From Gnetum montanum (taxonomy: Eukaryota > Streptophyta > Gnetopsida > Gnetales > Gnetaceae), in NCBI GenBank assembly GCA_015680685.1, contig MNCI01006833.1:206533-264853 (forward strand): DNA of 58,321 nt, written 5' to 3'. The translations under genes and the position numbers were made by a program. The notes beneath the pieces are model-generated. The model saw nothing but the letters and a program-made list of their open reading frames with translations, had not been told where the DNA came from and did no database searches. Numbering within the stretch: the first letter of the stretch is position 1; each line of letters opens with the position of its first letter. Shown here in pieces: positions 35,844 through 45,642 of this stretch.

Positions 35844-37311
35844 GTGCTAGCACCTCTCCTTCCTCACCAGTGCTCCCTCCATTCTGTGCAACAATGGCCA
35901 GGCATCAATTTTGGTGCCCCAGCTCCACGTTTTTTGGTTCCTGAGTTGTCATTCCCTCCACATGCTAATTTCATTATTCCAGCAACATCCAATCTACATT
36001 TCTTGCATCCACTAGCATACAATTTTCCCTTTTTAGACTCCATTCGATCCACCATTCTATCCAATGCTACTCCCTATGGGACTCTAACTCCATGTGCTTC
36101 TATGCCAATGTCTACACACATTTTCCTTCCTCTTTCTACTTTATTTTCTGCAGAAACTCCCTCCTTGATTTGGTCAGTCATCGTGCCCTTCCAAGTCCTT
36201 TCCTCTACACCAACCATGACTACTCCCTCGTGGTCTCTTTCTTCCTTACATGTGGCTCTCTCTCACCCAGCCTCCCAAATGCTAGATCTAAATTTTCACT
36301 ACAGCCTAACCTGTAGTCATTCTCACCAACACCATGTCCAACCAACCCAGGGTGATGCAGACACTACCATTGCTTGCTTCTCCAATGTGGATGCTAACTT
36401 CTATGCATTGCTTACACTAATGGAGGGGAGCTTTGATGGTCTAGCAGAACCATCTACTATCATTGAAGCTGTGTTGGATGATTGTTGGATTGTAGCAATG
36501 GAACGTGAGCTACAAAAAATCAATAAAAATAACACTTGGAGTCTAGTTCCTTGTCCATATGGTAAGCCTATCATCGGCTTAAAAAAGATATTCAAACTCA
36601 ATAGAAATCAATATGATGAACTAGACAAATTTAAAGCTCACCTAGTTGCCAAGGGCTATTTCCAACAGCAAGGCAGAGACTTTGATGATAACTTTGCTTC
36701 TATTTCATGAATGGAATCTGTGAAAATATTTCTAGCTATTGCTACATAAGCTAGCTATGTGGTATATCAACTGGATGTGGCATCTGCATTCCTCAATGGT
36801 GTTCTGAATGAAGCAATCTACGTGGAACAACCCCCAGGTTTCATTGATGAAGGAAAACAAGATCATGTGTACAAGCTTCATAAAGCTTTGTATGGGCTCA
36901 AGCAAGCTCCATGTGCATGGTATGCATGTATTCATTCATTTTTCATTCAAGAGGGGTTCATCTATCTTTAGTCCCAAACTATAATTTAGAAAAAGGTATC
37001 TAGTGATGATTTTATTTTTATCTGTCTGTATGTAGATGATTTAATTTATTTTTCATCTACAATTGCATTAGGAAATGATTTTCTTAATGCTATGCAAAAT
37101 GAGTTTGAAATATCTGATCCAAGAAAAATGTCATATTTTTTGGGTTTTCAAGTAATCCAAAGAACAAAATCCATTTCCATATGCCAAATGAAATTTTCGC
37201 GATCCTTACCTAAGAAATTTGGCATGATTAATAGTAATCCCTCACACCACTCTCCCTTAGTATAAAACTTACCAAGAATGATAAAAATCTACTTTAGTCA
37301 ATCCGTCACTA
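35844..37311 (+). pseudogene. pol: copia reverse transcriptase with N-terminal linker
   Basis: An open Pro/Ser/Thr-rich linker (about 35844-36400) leads to the RT: WIVAMERELQKINKNNTWSL, KFKAHLVAKGYFQQQGRDF, YQLDVASAFLNGVLNEAIYV, LYGLKQAPCAWYA, and YVDDLIYFSS with YVDD at 37029-37040. Both catalytic Asp motifs (QLDV and YVDD) are intact. Stops lie near 36708, 36747, 36969 and 36987. The linker is also open in a second frame only by chance. After about 37260 the frame shifts again. Confidence 0.9.
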
Positions 37312-38009
37312 TACAGATCCCTAGTTGGTGGTTTATTGTATCTCTCCAATACTCATCCAGATATTCAATATGCTATCAATTACCTTTCTGGGTTCATGCA
37401 AGATCCGCATGAATCACATTGGAAAGCTACAAAACGAGTTCTACATTACATGTGAACTACAACTGATTTTGGGATCACATTACATTGACATACAAACTTC
37501 AAGGTATGGGGATACACTGATGCAGATTGGGAGGCAACCTTGATGATCAAAAGTCAACTTCTGGTTTTTGTCTCTTCTTCAGTCCATCACTCATCTCTTG
37601 GGGATCAAAGAAGCAGTCTTCAGTCACACTCTCAACAACCAAAGCAGAATACATAGCTGCATCAAGTGTTCCTTCTCAGGCCATGTGGATTCAATCTGTT
37701 TTCATTGAAATGGAATTTACAGTTGATCCTTCCATTTGCTTATACTATGACAACACAAGTTCTATTGCAATGGCTCACAATCCAATTCAACATGGGTGTA
37801 CCAAGAACATTAATATCAAGCATCACCATCTCAGAAGCCTAATCCAAGAAAACATCCTCAACATGGAACATTGCGCAACTGAAGCACAACTAGCAAATAT
37901 TTTTACCAAGATTCTGAGCCATGAGAAGTTTGCATCCTTCAGAGACCTCCTTGGAGTGGAACCCCTTACCATCATTGTGGGGGGGATGTTTGTGGAAGAT
38001 GATCTATAG
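37312..38009 (+). pseudogene. pol: copia RNase H
   Basis: The first part is in another frame: YRSLVGGLLYLSNTHPDIQY and WGYTDADW with the catalytic Asp (about 37510-37530). A one-base deletion beside it shifts to the frame open from 37527 to 38009: DDQKSTSGFCLFF, TTKAEYIAASS with the catalytic Glu, YYDNTSSIAMAHNP with Asp, and NIKHHHLRSLIQENI. The C-terminal FRDLLGVEPL is the usual end of copia pol. The polypurine tract overlaps the end. Confidence 0.9.
37976..37990 (+). promoter_or_regulatory. polypurine tract of the copia element
   Basis: TGTGGGGGGGATGTT adjoins the 3' LTR start TGTGGAAG. The G-run ending in ATGTT is typical of plant copia elements. Confidence 0.85.
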
Positions 38010-38339
38010 ACATTCCACATTATTAGGAGATTGATCTCATCCTTTTATTTATTCTAAATAAGATGAGATCCTAGTTGTCCATGCTTATCCATACCCATGA
38101 TTATCTCATCCATAAATAAGATGATAAGGATCATTCCCATGATTTTAGAGACTCATGCTTATCTCTTCAAATCCATTCTTAGAAGGATCCAAGTCTATAT
38201 AATTATAGCAACACATATTCATAAACATATAGATTCTGGATTAATAGATTGTAAGTGTTTTTTTTTGTTCTAACAAAGTTCTTTAATTTTTGTTTAGCAT
38301 AGATAGTAGATCCAGGGCCCTTTAGATTTAGATTTCTTA
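37991..38339 (+). repeat. 3' LTR of the copia element
   Basis: It starts TGTGGAAGATG and ends TTTCTTA, where CA has become TA. It is followed directly by GTGGT (38340-38344), identical to the left target duplication. Confidence 0.95.
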
Positions 38340-38344
38340 GTGGT

Positions 38345-39150
38345 GACTTACTACTGTGATGAGATGTATCTTTGCACAATTGCCTTCAAGGCTTTAACCT
38401 ATAAACACAACTTCGAGAAGACAAGAAAACCACAAAATGTGAAATGTAAGTGAAAATGCTAGATGTGAAAATGATGCAAGTGCTGGATGCAAAGATGATG
38501 CAAATGCATCAAATGCTATGCTAGTTGCAAGTGCTGAAGAAGCCATTGAAAGTGCCAAGGCAATGTTGCTGCGAGTCCTCTAAAGGTTACACTAATGGTA
38601 GGTGCACCAAAAGATTAGTAGAATGGTGGGAGGCGATGATGCTATGAGTGCCCCAAGGATTTCACCAATGGTAGGTGCTCCAATAGATTAGCAACATGCT
38701 AGTTTAAAGTCCTAGCAAACCATGAACCCAGTTTAAGGTGTTGGCAAACTGTGATGTGCTAGTTTATAATCCTAGTAGACTACTGCGTGTCAATTTAACA
38801 TCGTAAACAATTTATGCCAATTTATAGTCATAGTAGACTGATGCACCAGTTTAAAGTTAGCGAATTGTCTATGCTACTTTTTTGCATCATGGTAGACAAG
38901 TGCTTACCTTGCTTGTGTGAGCTGTAATGCTGCATACGTAGTCATGCTGTATGCTTGTAAGATTTTGCAAAAATCAACTAGAAAAAACAACATCAAGAAA
39001 CACCTATTGTAAATAGAGTTAAAATGCACAAATGAAAGGAAAGCAATGCAAAAAGTGATAGTTTTAGGCCGTTCCAGGCAGTGGGCTAGTTTAAGGCCTT
39101 TTCAGGCCATAATGATAGTTTAAGGCAATTTCAAGCCATGTGTTTTTGTA
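38345..39150. repeat. internal region of B right of copia, with minisatellite blocks
   Basis: At about 38440-38560 short AATGATGCAAGTGCTGGATG-like repeats occur. From about 38696 to 38900 about six degenerate units of the CTAGTTTAAGG minisatellite follow, and three more lie at about 39062-39145. No gene is recognised. Confidence 0.6.
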
Positions 39151-39641
39151 GTTTTAGTTTTATGATTTTTATGTGTTTTTAATGTTTTCCAAATGCAATA
39201 AATAAGCTAAGTTGATGATTGCATAAACAAAGCAAAAGATGCATGAACAAAATGAAATGCATGATCTAAGCGAGTAGGAAAAATGTAAATGCATAGGCTA
39301 GTGTGATGCAAACAAAAGTAAAAAAATGCATGAAACATGCAAGCAAGGGGTATGTAGGTGCCTAGTGCATCTTTGACCAAGGAAGTGCCTTGATCAAGTA
39401 GTTGCTTCCTAATCTGGCTTGGATTAGGAAACACATAGGGTCTAGGATCCTTTGGGAGGCTATTAGCTTCAACCACTCATTCAGGTGTGTCAGCCTTATG
39501 CATTGCGTTGGTTGCTTTAGATGCATCACCAAGAAACTCCACCTCTGAAACTTGCTCTATGTCTATGTTGTGGATAACCAAAGAAGAGACATTATCACCG
39601 TGGATGATAACTTGACCACCTTCGTGTGGAAGGTTGACTTC
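39151..39641. other. post-protease region of element B
   Basis: On the minus strand codon-like sequence continues from the protease to about 39480 and a short open stretch lies at 39476-39207, but no domain is recognised. It may be the degenerate C-terminal tail of the gag-protease product. Confidence 0.35.
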
Positions 39642-39965
39642 TTAGTGAATGGGAGAGGAAATAGCTAGTAGTTGAGCTAGCCAAGGCCTACTCAAGATCA
39701 AGTTGAAGCCTAGCATCTCCTCTATAACAATGAAATCTGAGCTAGTGGGGAATTTGTCTTCTACCATGAAGGGTAAGTTGATTATATCCTTGATAGTGAT
39801 ATGTGATCCGTTGAAGGATTGTGGACACATGGATTTGGTTGGCCTAATGTTGTCTACTAGGCTTAGCTTGTCGATGATAAAGTACAAGACTACATTTGTT
39901 GTTGCACCATCATTAACATGTACTCTGTAGATTGTGCACTTCTCGAGATGTATGCTAATGGACAA
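39642..39965 (-). pseudogene. Tat/Ogre-like aspartic protease of element B
   Basis: This is open for 107 codons on the minus strand. IYRVHVNDGATTNVV corresponds to the active-site region; the catalytic Asp has become Asn (VNDGA; H has VDDRA, suggesting an ancestral VDDGA). MCPQSFNGSHITIKDIINLP and FVIVEEM-like sequence lead to GFNLILSRPWLAQL, the LLGRPWI motif that closes Ogre-type proteases. It lies downstream of gag in the same orientation and would have cut the gag polyprotein. The Asn change alone would inactivate it. Confidence 0.75.
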
Positions 39966-40644
39966 TATAGTTGTAGTGACCTCCCCTCATTTGAGGTTGA
40001 CTTTGACTGCATTGTCGTGAAATGCTAGGGATGTTGAACCCAATTCCTATGGTGCAAGGGGTAACATCATTACATGAATGGTGTTCTCATCTGTAGGTAT
40101 GTCCTCCATAATAGGAATGAAGGCCAACATTTGGGCCAATGTTTGGTGGTGAGTAGACGAGGTCATGACCAAGTTGTACAGGCTCAACTTATGTTCTTTT
40201 GCTTGAGAATTTGTTTCACTTGGGTTAGTATAGCTACAAAGTCCCTTTTGTCGGCTGTTGTGTTGGCCTTGACTTCATCCATGTAACTTGAGAGATGGAT
40301 CTCTCATGGAGAGGACTTGGGCTTAGCTTACTTGGCCTACTTGAGGGCAAGGGCCCCAATGCTCGATTATTGCTTGCTAGTTATGGCTTTTGCTTCGACC
40401 ATGGGGGTTGTAAGGTGCTCATTTGTCCTCTTGTGTTGCCATTTGGTAGGCCTACCTAGGTTGCTAGTGGGATCGACCCTTGAAGGAGGAGAGACTAAAA
40501 AATTTCCCATTGTTGGGTTTCAAGTAGGTGAGGGGCCATCATGTTGTTGCACCCTTATGAAAAATGGTGGTTTAGAAGTTGTTGCGATGCCAACTTGTTA
40601 TGGCACCATGATGATAAAAGGTTGCTTAGTAGTTGTTGTTGCTA

Positions 40645-40745
40645 CATCATGCTAGTTTAATGTCTTAGTGGATAGTTGGTTTGGTTGCTAGTTTAATGTC
40701 TTAGCATACAATTGTCTTAGTTACTAGTTTAATGTCTTAGCGGAC
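40645..40745. repeat. dispersed minisatellite between gag and protease of B
   Basis: Three units of about 37 bp carry CTAGTTTAATGTCTTAG. The sequence between 39966 and 40644 is a decayed Gly/Thr/Val-coding stretch without a recognisable domain. Confidence 0.65.
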
Positions 40746-40750
40746 GATTA

Positions 40751-42853
40751 CTATGGAACCTTAACCACAAAGGATGTTGTGGGTGCCGAAGGTGGCACTT
40801 TGATAAGAAATGAGGGACTCTTGCTTGTGGAGGTTGAGGGGATCCTTGCCTTGTTGGGAGGAACATGGATCATAAAAGGTTTTTGCATAGGTTTAGACAT
40901 GCCACCCATGCTAATGGAGTTTATGACATAGGGGGTGTCATCTACATTGGATTGGATCACTCCATTGAGTACCAATTGGCTCAGTTCTATCATTCTTTGT
41001 AAATCATCCTACAAAGAATGATAGTTGTCCATACTATGACTAGATAGGTAGTGGTAATGACAGTATTGGTCCAGCTTGAAGTGTTGTCAGACTGGAGGCT
41101 CCTTTGGTACTACTAAGGTGGGGTTCCTTAGTAGTTTGTTGTACCTATCATGTTTTTGGTGGGTAATCTCTGATACATGTTTATATTGGATTTTCCCAGC
41201 TTTCAAGAGTTGCTCCAGCAGTTTAGAGGGTTTCATCGATAGTGGTGTATACTTTGAGCAATCCTTGCACTCAAAGTTGGGCCTTGAGGTAGCCCTTGCT
41301 GATGTAGTTGAGTTGGCAGCTTTGTGAGCTAGGACCTTAGGCAACTTGGTCGTTGGGTCCCAGTTGGTTGATTTTGTGCATATGGACCCTATTTCTACTA
41401 TTGTGTTTTGCTTATGCACATGTTGGTTCCTGTAGGCCAGGTAGGCTAGGTCATTACTAGCTTGGACTGGCTCTTCTATGCCCTTCATTTGGGCAAAGGC
41501 TTGGCTAAGAGACTTCAAGGCCAAGTAATATAGTTTGGACTTGATGAAATCATCACTGCACCCTTGAAGATGGTCAATAGTGTGTCTCTGCTAGGGGTTT
41601 ACACATTTTTCTCAATGTGGCACTCCAATGTTGGAAGAATTTTGCCATGGGCTCTAGGGGCCCCTGCTTAACTTGCATGAGTTGGTCAAGGGTTGCTTTA
41701 AGATTTAGGTTATTCGTGAAGTGTGTCACAAACTAACTTATGAGATCCTCCAAAGAAGAGATTGAGGCCTTGGGTAGCATGCAATACCACTCTAAGGCCT
41801 TACTAGTGAGTGACATGGGGAACATGTGCATGATGGCATGTGGCCAAGCTTGAAGGAGTAGGCTCTTGATCAAAATATGACAAAGTATGCATTGGGGTCT
41901 CCTTTACCATTGTACTTGGTGAGTCGAGGTAGTTGGACCCTAGTTGGAAGAGTCAGGGGTAGGACTGTAGGACTTATGGATTTGTCCTAGTAGAAGTCCA
42001 CCACCTTGATGATTTTAGAGAAGGAAACTTTAAGTTGGTTGATGGAGGATCAACTAGAATGCCTGATCCAAGCTTGGGGATGTGCTAGATGGTTGCATTG
42101 GTTGGGCTTGTGTTGGTTGCATAGCATAGCATCAGATTGTTGATTGTGAAGTTTGCCAACTTAATGTCATTGCAGACTATCATTGCCAGCTTAACATCAT
42201 AGTAGATGGTTGTTGCCAGTTTAATGTTGTAGCAGATAGGTTTAGTTGATGCATCGACTAAGTGATGGACATGGTGATTAAGGTAGGTCACACATGAGTG
42301 GATTGGACAGATGCCATGGGCACTGATGAGACAAGTGGGATTGGGAGGTGGACCCTACATGAGAATAGGGTCTAGCAAATGTAGCGGTCACTTGTAAGGA
42401 AGGTTGAATTGGCATGCTCACCATCTTGAAGAGGATAGGTGGACCGAACCTAGGAGGTGTCATACTAGGAAGTGGTTATTGGAAAATAGTGTAGAGGGGG
42501 CTCTCACATTTGAAGTAGGCCTCAAACTCATCTACTTCTTCCTATGAGGCTTCTTCACAGGTTTTCCCTACATTATGCTCATTTGCATGAATGAGTTGGA
42601 ACAACAAATGGTGGTAGGACTCCATGAGTGGGATTATGTTGAACAAGGAGGGGTTGTACTCCTTTCTATCCTGGTGGACTTGTTCATAGTCCTCTTTTGC
42701 CTCTAAGTCAAGGCAATCCACTGGTAATCCTTCTTGGATATTGGCACAAATAAAATTGTATTGTTTATGGATTAGCGTAGCACACTTTGGGTGGATCATG
42801 ATGTCAAATGTGTTAGAAAATAACATGGAAGGTTGATCTAGATTCATGTTCAT
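40751..42853 (-). pseudogene. gag: gag of element B
   Basis: Starting at ATG 42853 (MNMNLDQPSML), the frame can be followed leftwards to about 40751 with many stops. KQYNFICANIQEGLP matches the HYNFICAKT block of H. KVVDFY and LTKYNGKGDPNAY (about 42010-41890) match the capsid start. KSLSQAFAQMKG and ASNDLAYLAYRNQH (41524-41440) match F's LSQDFFQLNN and ASHDLAYMAFKNQH. FECKDCSKYTPLSMKPSKLL follows. The end has PFMIHVPPNKA and FLIKVPP, the PFxIxVPP repeat seen in F and H. A minisatellite sits inside the frame at 42130-42245 and yields a repeated IKLA-type peptide. Confidence 0.75.
42130..42245. repeat. minisatellite inside the gag frame of B
   Basis: Three units of about 34 bp with (C/A)CAGTTTAATGT and GCAGA-like cores lie within gag. 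Read on the minus strand they encode NIKLATT, DVKLAMI and DIKLANF, so the frame is largely kept through the repeat. Confidence 0.65.
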
Positions 42854-43335
42854 AGATCAAGTTGTGAGAGTTGCTATTTGCAAAAAATGATTAACTTGAA
42901 AAACTACAGAAAAAATGACTAAGTTTGCCAATAGTAGAAAAATGGCAAAGTATAAAAATGTAGAAAAATGGCCATGTAGAAATGCATAAAAATGGCTAAG
43001 TATAGAAATTGCAAAAAATTAATTAAGTGTAAAATTGTAAAAAATTTGGCTAAGTGTGAAAATGCAAAAAAATAAATAAAAAATGCTATAGAAATGTAGA
43101 AAAAATGCTAACTATGAAAGCTATTGAAAATGGCTAACTTTGGTGCTACGTTCGCTATGTTAGAGCTAGCTATGCTCTCTTGAGCATCCAAAATTTTGGT
43201 TAAGTGCCAAAGATACTCTTTGGATTTTGTCCAGTGGAGTTCTAGTAAAACTGATGATAGGGTTTAACCTATACCAACCAGTGATGGAGAGAGCACATAG
43301 GACAACAATCAGAAAATGCAGAAGGAAATGGCGAG
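42854..43335. repeat. leader of element B with short A-rich repeats
   Basis: From about 42880 to 43135, GCAAAAAATGGCTAAGTGTAG-like units recur about every 30 bases. The rest, up to the PBS, shows no gene. Confidence 0.5.
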
Positions 43336-43352
43336 CCCTCCTTCTAGTACCA
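43336..43352 (-). promoter_or_regulatory. primer-binding site of element B
   Basis: On the minus strand TGGTACTAGAAGGAGGG lies five bases after the LTR end. It equals F's PBS (6192-6208) except for one A/G difference. The primer tRNA is not firmly identified. Confidence 0.65.
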
Positions 43353-44059
43353 AAAATTGTAACGACCAAAAACATTAGTGGCTGGAACACCAAGGCGTTC
43401 ATGGACACATAGCCTAACCTTACATGTGTGTGAGGGTCTTACTGGAAAATAAAGGCAAAGTGTCTTGGATGCTCTTATCAATCAAATAGGGACTTTGTTG
43501 ACTGTAACCAAGGTATTAGGTGCAATCAAGGGTGGCATGGTTAGGCAAAATGCAAAAGCAAACAACATGAAATGGTGCTAAGTGTCAAAGTGATGCTAGG
43601 TGTAGAATGTAGCCACGGAGTGGGATGAGCATAGCCAAGGGTTTTAACCAAAAAAAGGGTTTCAACCTATAGAGACTACCACCTGAGTATAGTACAATGT
43701 GATGACACATGACAAAAATGTGAAAATATGTAAGAAAAATGCCAGAAATGCTAGGAATAGGAGAGAGAAATGGAACACCACCTCAAATGAGAGCATAGTT
43801 AACTTCAAAACGGTCTCAGAAGGTACACAGTGTACAACAGGCATAGTGGGAGCATAGTCATAGTCTTAGTGGTGTCAGGTCGTGAAGTCTGGTGCTCACC
43901 ATGATGAACCATGTCTGTCAAGTTGGCCACTACGATGTATTGTGGGCTATGGTGGGTTGTAGAATGTAACTCTACCTCTCTATCGATGCCTCTAGGTCTT
44001 GTTCGTCCAAACATGCTAAGTGGCAAATGCCAAATGCCAAATGCTAAAAATGCTATGTC

Positions 44060-44150
44060 TAAGGAATGCCAACTGCTTGGGAATGCCAACCATTTGAGAA
44101 TGTCAATCACTTGGGAATGTCAACTATCTGGGAATGCCAACCATTAAAAC
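44060..44150. repeat. 18-19-bp tandem repeat in B's 5' LTR
   Basis: About five units of the type GGGAATGCCAACCATTTGA follow one another just upstream, in sense downstream, of the TATA box position. Confidence 0.65.
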
Positions 44151-44166
44151 ATTTGGGATCCAGGGG

Positions 44167-44174
44167 TATTTATA
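44167..44174 (-). promoter_or_regulatory. TATA box in B's 5' LTR
   Basis: TATAAATA in the context GTATAAATACCCC on the minus strand is a well-formed promoter core, in the LTR that would drive element B. Confidence 0.6.
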
Positions 44175-44488
44175 CAGCTAGCGTTAGCACAAAACATGGA
44201 TAGGGTTCCATGTGGCAGTGTGGTAGGTGGAACTATGAGAAAAATTTAGAAAATTTTCTAAGTTCCAAGGTGACCAGAAAAGTTTGAAAATTTTCTAACT
44301 CTAGTTGCTACACTCACCCCATGTTACACACGAGACACGTAACTCAACAATTAGAAAAAAGTTCCAAAACTAGTAGTTGGAGCTAACTACACTCAATACT
44401 TAAAAATATTTGGGCAAAGTGCCACCATTTTGACACTTGGCCAAATTTGCAGTTCAGATGCCAAGACCCAAAATTTTTTGGTGTTTCA

Positions 44489-45013
44489 GAACCCACATAT
44501 CCATTGTTAGGTTACCAAGTGCTACGTTACTAGGCATACCAAGCAATAACGCTACTAGGATTACCAAGTGAATACATGTTATGCTTGGATCGATCATACT
44601 TATGTATTTAATCTATCCATCCTATCTTTCTCAATTATCTTAAATAGCTTAATTACTATAAAATACTAAATAAATAATTGAAAGCATTAAATGCATGAAT
44701 GAAACATTGAAGCTATCCAGAATGCTGCAAGGTTTATCAAGAAGTTTATCTTTATTGCTGCACACATTGTTATGCTCAAGTACAATAATTATCAAATAAA
44801 GATCCATACACTCAATGACTCCTGCTACAGGCCCTCAGGAAAAATATTCTAACTTTCAAATAGACAAATTACAAGAGGTCTACTACTACTATGAGAATTG
44901 ATTGATTCCATAAATGTAGTTGACCAGGACAGACCCCTACATCAATGGGGCTATATCGATGTAATTGATTGTGTCAACAGGGCCCAATAAACAAAAAAAA
45001 CCAAAAATTATCA
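44489..45013 (-). repeat. 5' LTR of element A, second part
   Basis: After the GAACC target duplication of B, the LTR of A resumes and aligns with 18755-19303. It ends ATTATCA at 45013. About 19 bases including the TATA box are missing near 44924, compared with the 3' LTR. Confidence 0.8.
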
Positions 45014-45514
45014 TTTTGGTTGCCAAAAATAGAAAAATATTAGTAATTTTAATGAATTTATAAAATAATAAGCATGCTTCCATGCTGGGCATGGTATTTC
45101 TAGTGTGAATGCATGGTATTCTCAGCATTGATGCAATTTTTAGTCAAAAGTGCAAGTGCAAGGTAGGGCCCACAATCCAAAAATTTAAAATTTTGAAAAG
45201 TGAAGTTGTTTCCCACCCAAAACCAACATGAAGTAGACTTTTCCCCCTTGCACTTTAGTGCACTTGTAGTCATGATGCACTGAATTGGAAGTTGGATTTT
45301 TGTTTATGTTTTAGATGGGTTTTAGATGTCAAGTTTTGTAATTTTTTATCATAATTATCATTCTACAACAACGGCACATTGGAGGAGAGCTCTAGTAGAG
45401 ATTCTTGTGGTAGTCATAACCAATTTTCAACATGGAAGCCTCCCATCTCCCTTGTAGCCAATGTAGAACTATTATCTTCTCATAATTTTCCTCATGCTCA
45501 ACATTGAGCCTACC
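45014..45514. repeat. ~190-bp array of H, right part, and 5' flank of the antisense ORF
   Basis: TTCCATGCTGGGCATGGTATT with AGTGTGAATGCATGG (about 45077-45115) and CTTTTCCCCCTTGC (about 45238) continue the array cut at 18406. The gap to the previous unit across A is about 160-200 bases, which fits the period. The last 250 bases before the ATG at 45515 show no clear TATA box. Confidence 0.6.
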
Positions 45515-45642
45515 ATGGCACCCAAGAAATCAGGGGCAAGTAGCATAAATCCTATGATCTAGAGGGTGGATGAATGTTCTAGGGATTTTTCAAAGGTTCC
45601 TAGGCCTATCTCTATCCAGGCTCCATCTATCACTACTCCAAG

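Larger units (their letters stand above)
32926..38339 (+). mobile_element. Ty1/copia retrotransposon, nearly full length
   Basis: This 5414-bp element has LTRs of 363 and 349 bp, a Met-tRNA PBS, gag, protease, integrase, RT, RNase H in the copia order, a polypurine tract and perfect 5-bp target duplications. I count 19 substitutions over about 347 aligned LTR positions, 18 of them transitions. Coding frames have several stops and at least three frameshifts, so it is inactive. It is the youngest insertion in the window. Confidence 0.95.
31159..44488 (-). mobile_element. Element B: Tat/Ogre-like gag-protease element without pol
   Basis: LTRs at 31159-32061 and 43358-44488 flank gag (42853-40751) and protease (39965-39642) on the minus strand. 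A copia element (32926-38339) sits in its 3' part. Without it the internal region is only about 5.9 kb and shows no RT, RNase H or integrase. It is inserted in A's 5' LTR with a 5-bp target duplication. LTR copies differ at roughly 18-20% over about 250 hand-compared bases. Confidence 0.75.
43358..44488 (-). repeat. 5' LTR of element B
   Basis: This 1131-bp LTR runs from TGTAACGACC (43358) to GTGTTTCA (44488) in plus orientation, with TG/CA ends intact. It contains a stretch (about 44008-44245) with an 18-19-bp repeat and a TATA box that is absent from the left copy. Confidence 0.8.
18407..45013 (-). mobile_element. Element A: Athila-like gypsy element with extra 3' ORF
   Basis: Both LTRs are present: 18407-19303 (3' in sense) and 30812-31158 plus 44489-45013 (5' in sense, split by element B). 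The LTRs start TGATGAG and end CTCATCA. Minus-strand order is LTR, PBS, gag, (protease), RT, RNase H, integrase, spacer, extra ORF, PPT, LTR. FMDDF in RT and a tRNA-Asp-type PBS fit Athila. The flanks TTTGA (18402-18406) and TTTTG (45014-45018) are only a partial target-site match. LTR copies differ at about 16% over 130 positions counted by hand. Confidence 0.8.

Noticed and set aside
35844-36710. Separate host gene in the Pro/Ser/Thr-rich stretch
   Set aside because: It is the linker between integrase and RT of the copia element; RT motifs follow in the same frame.
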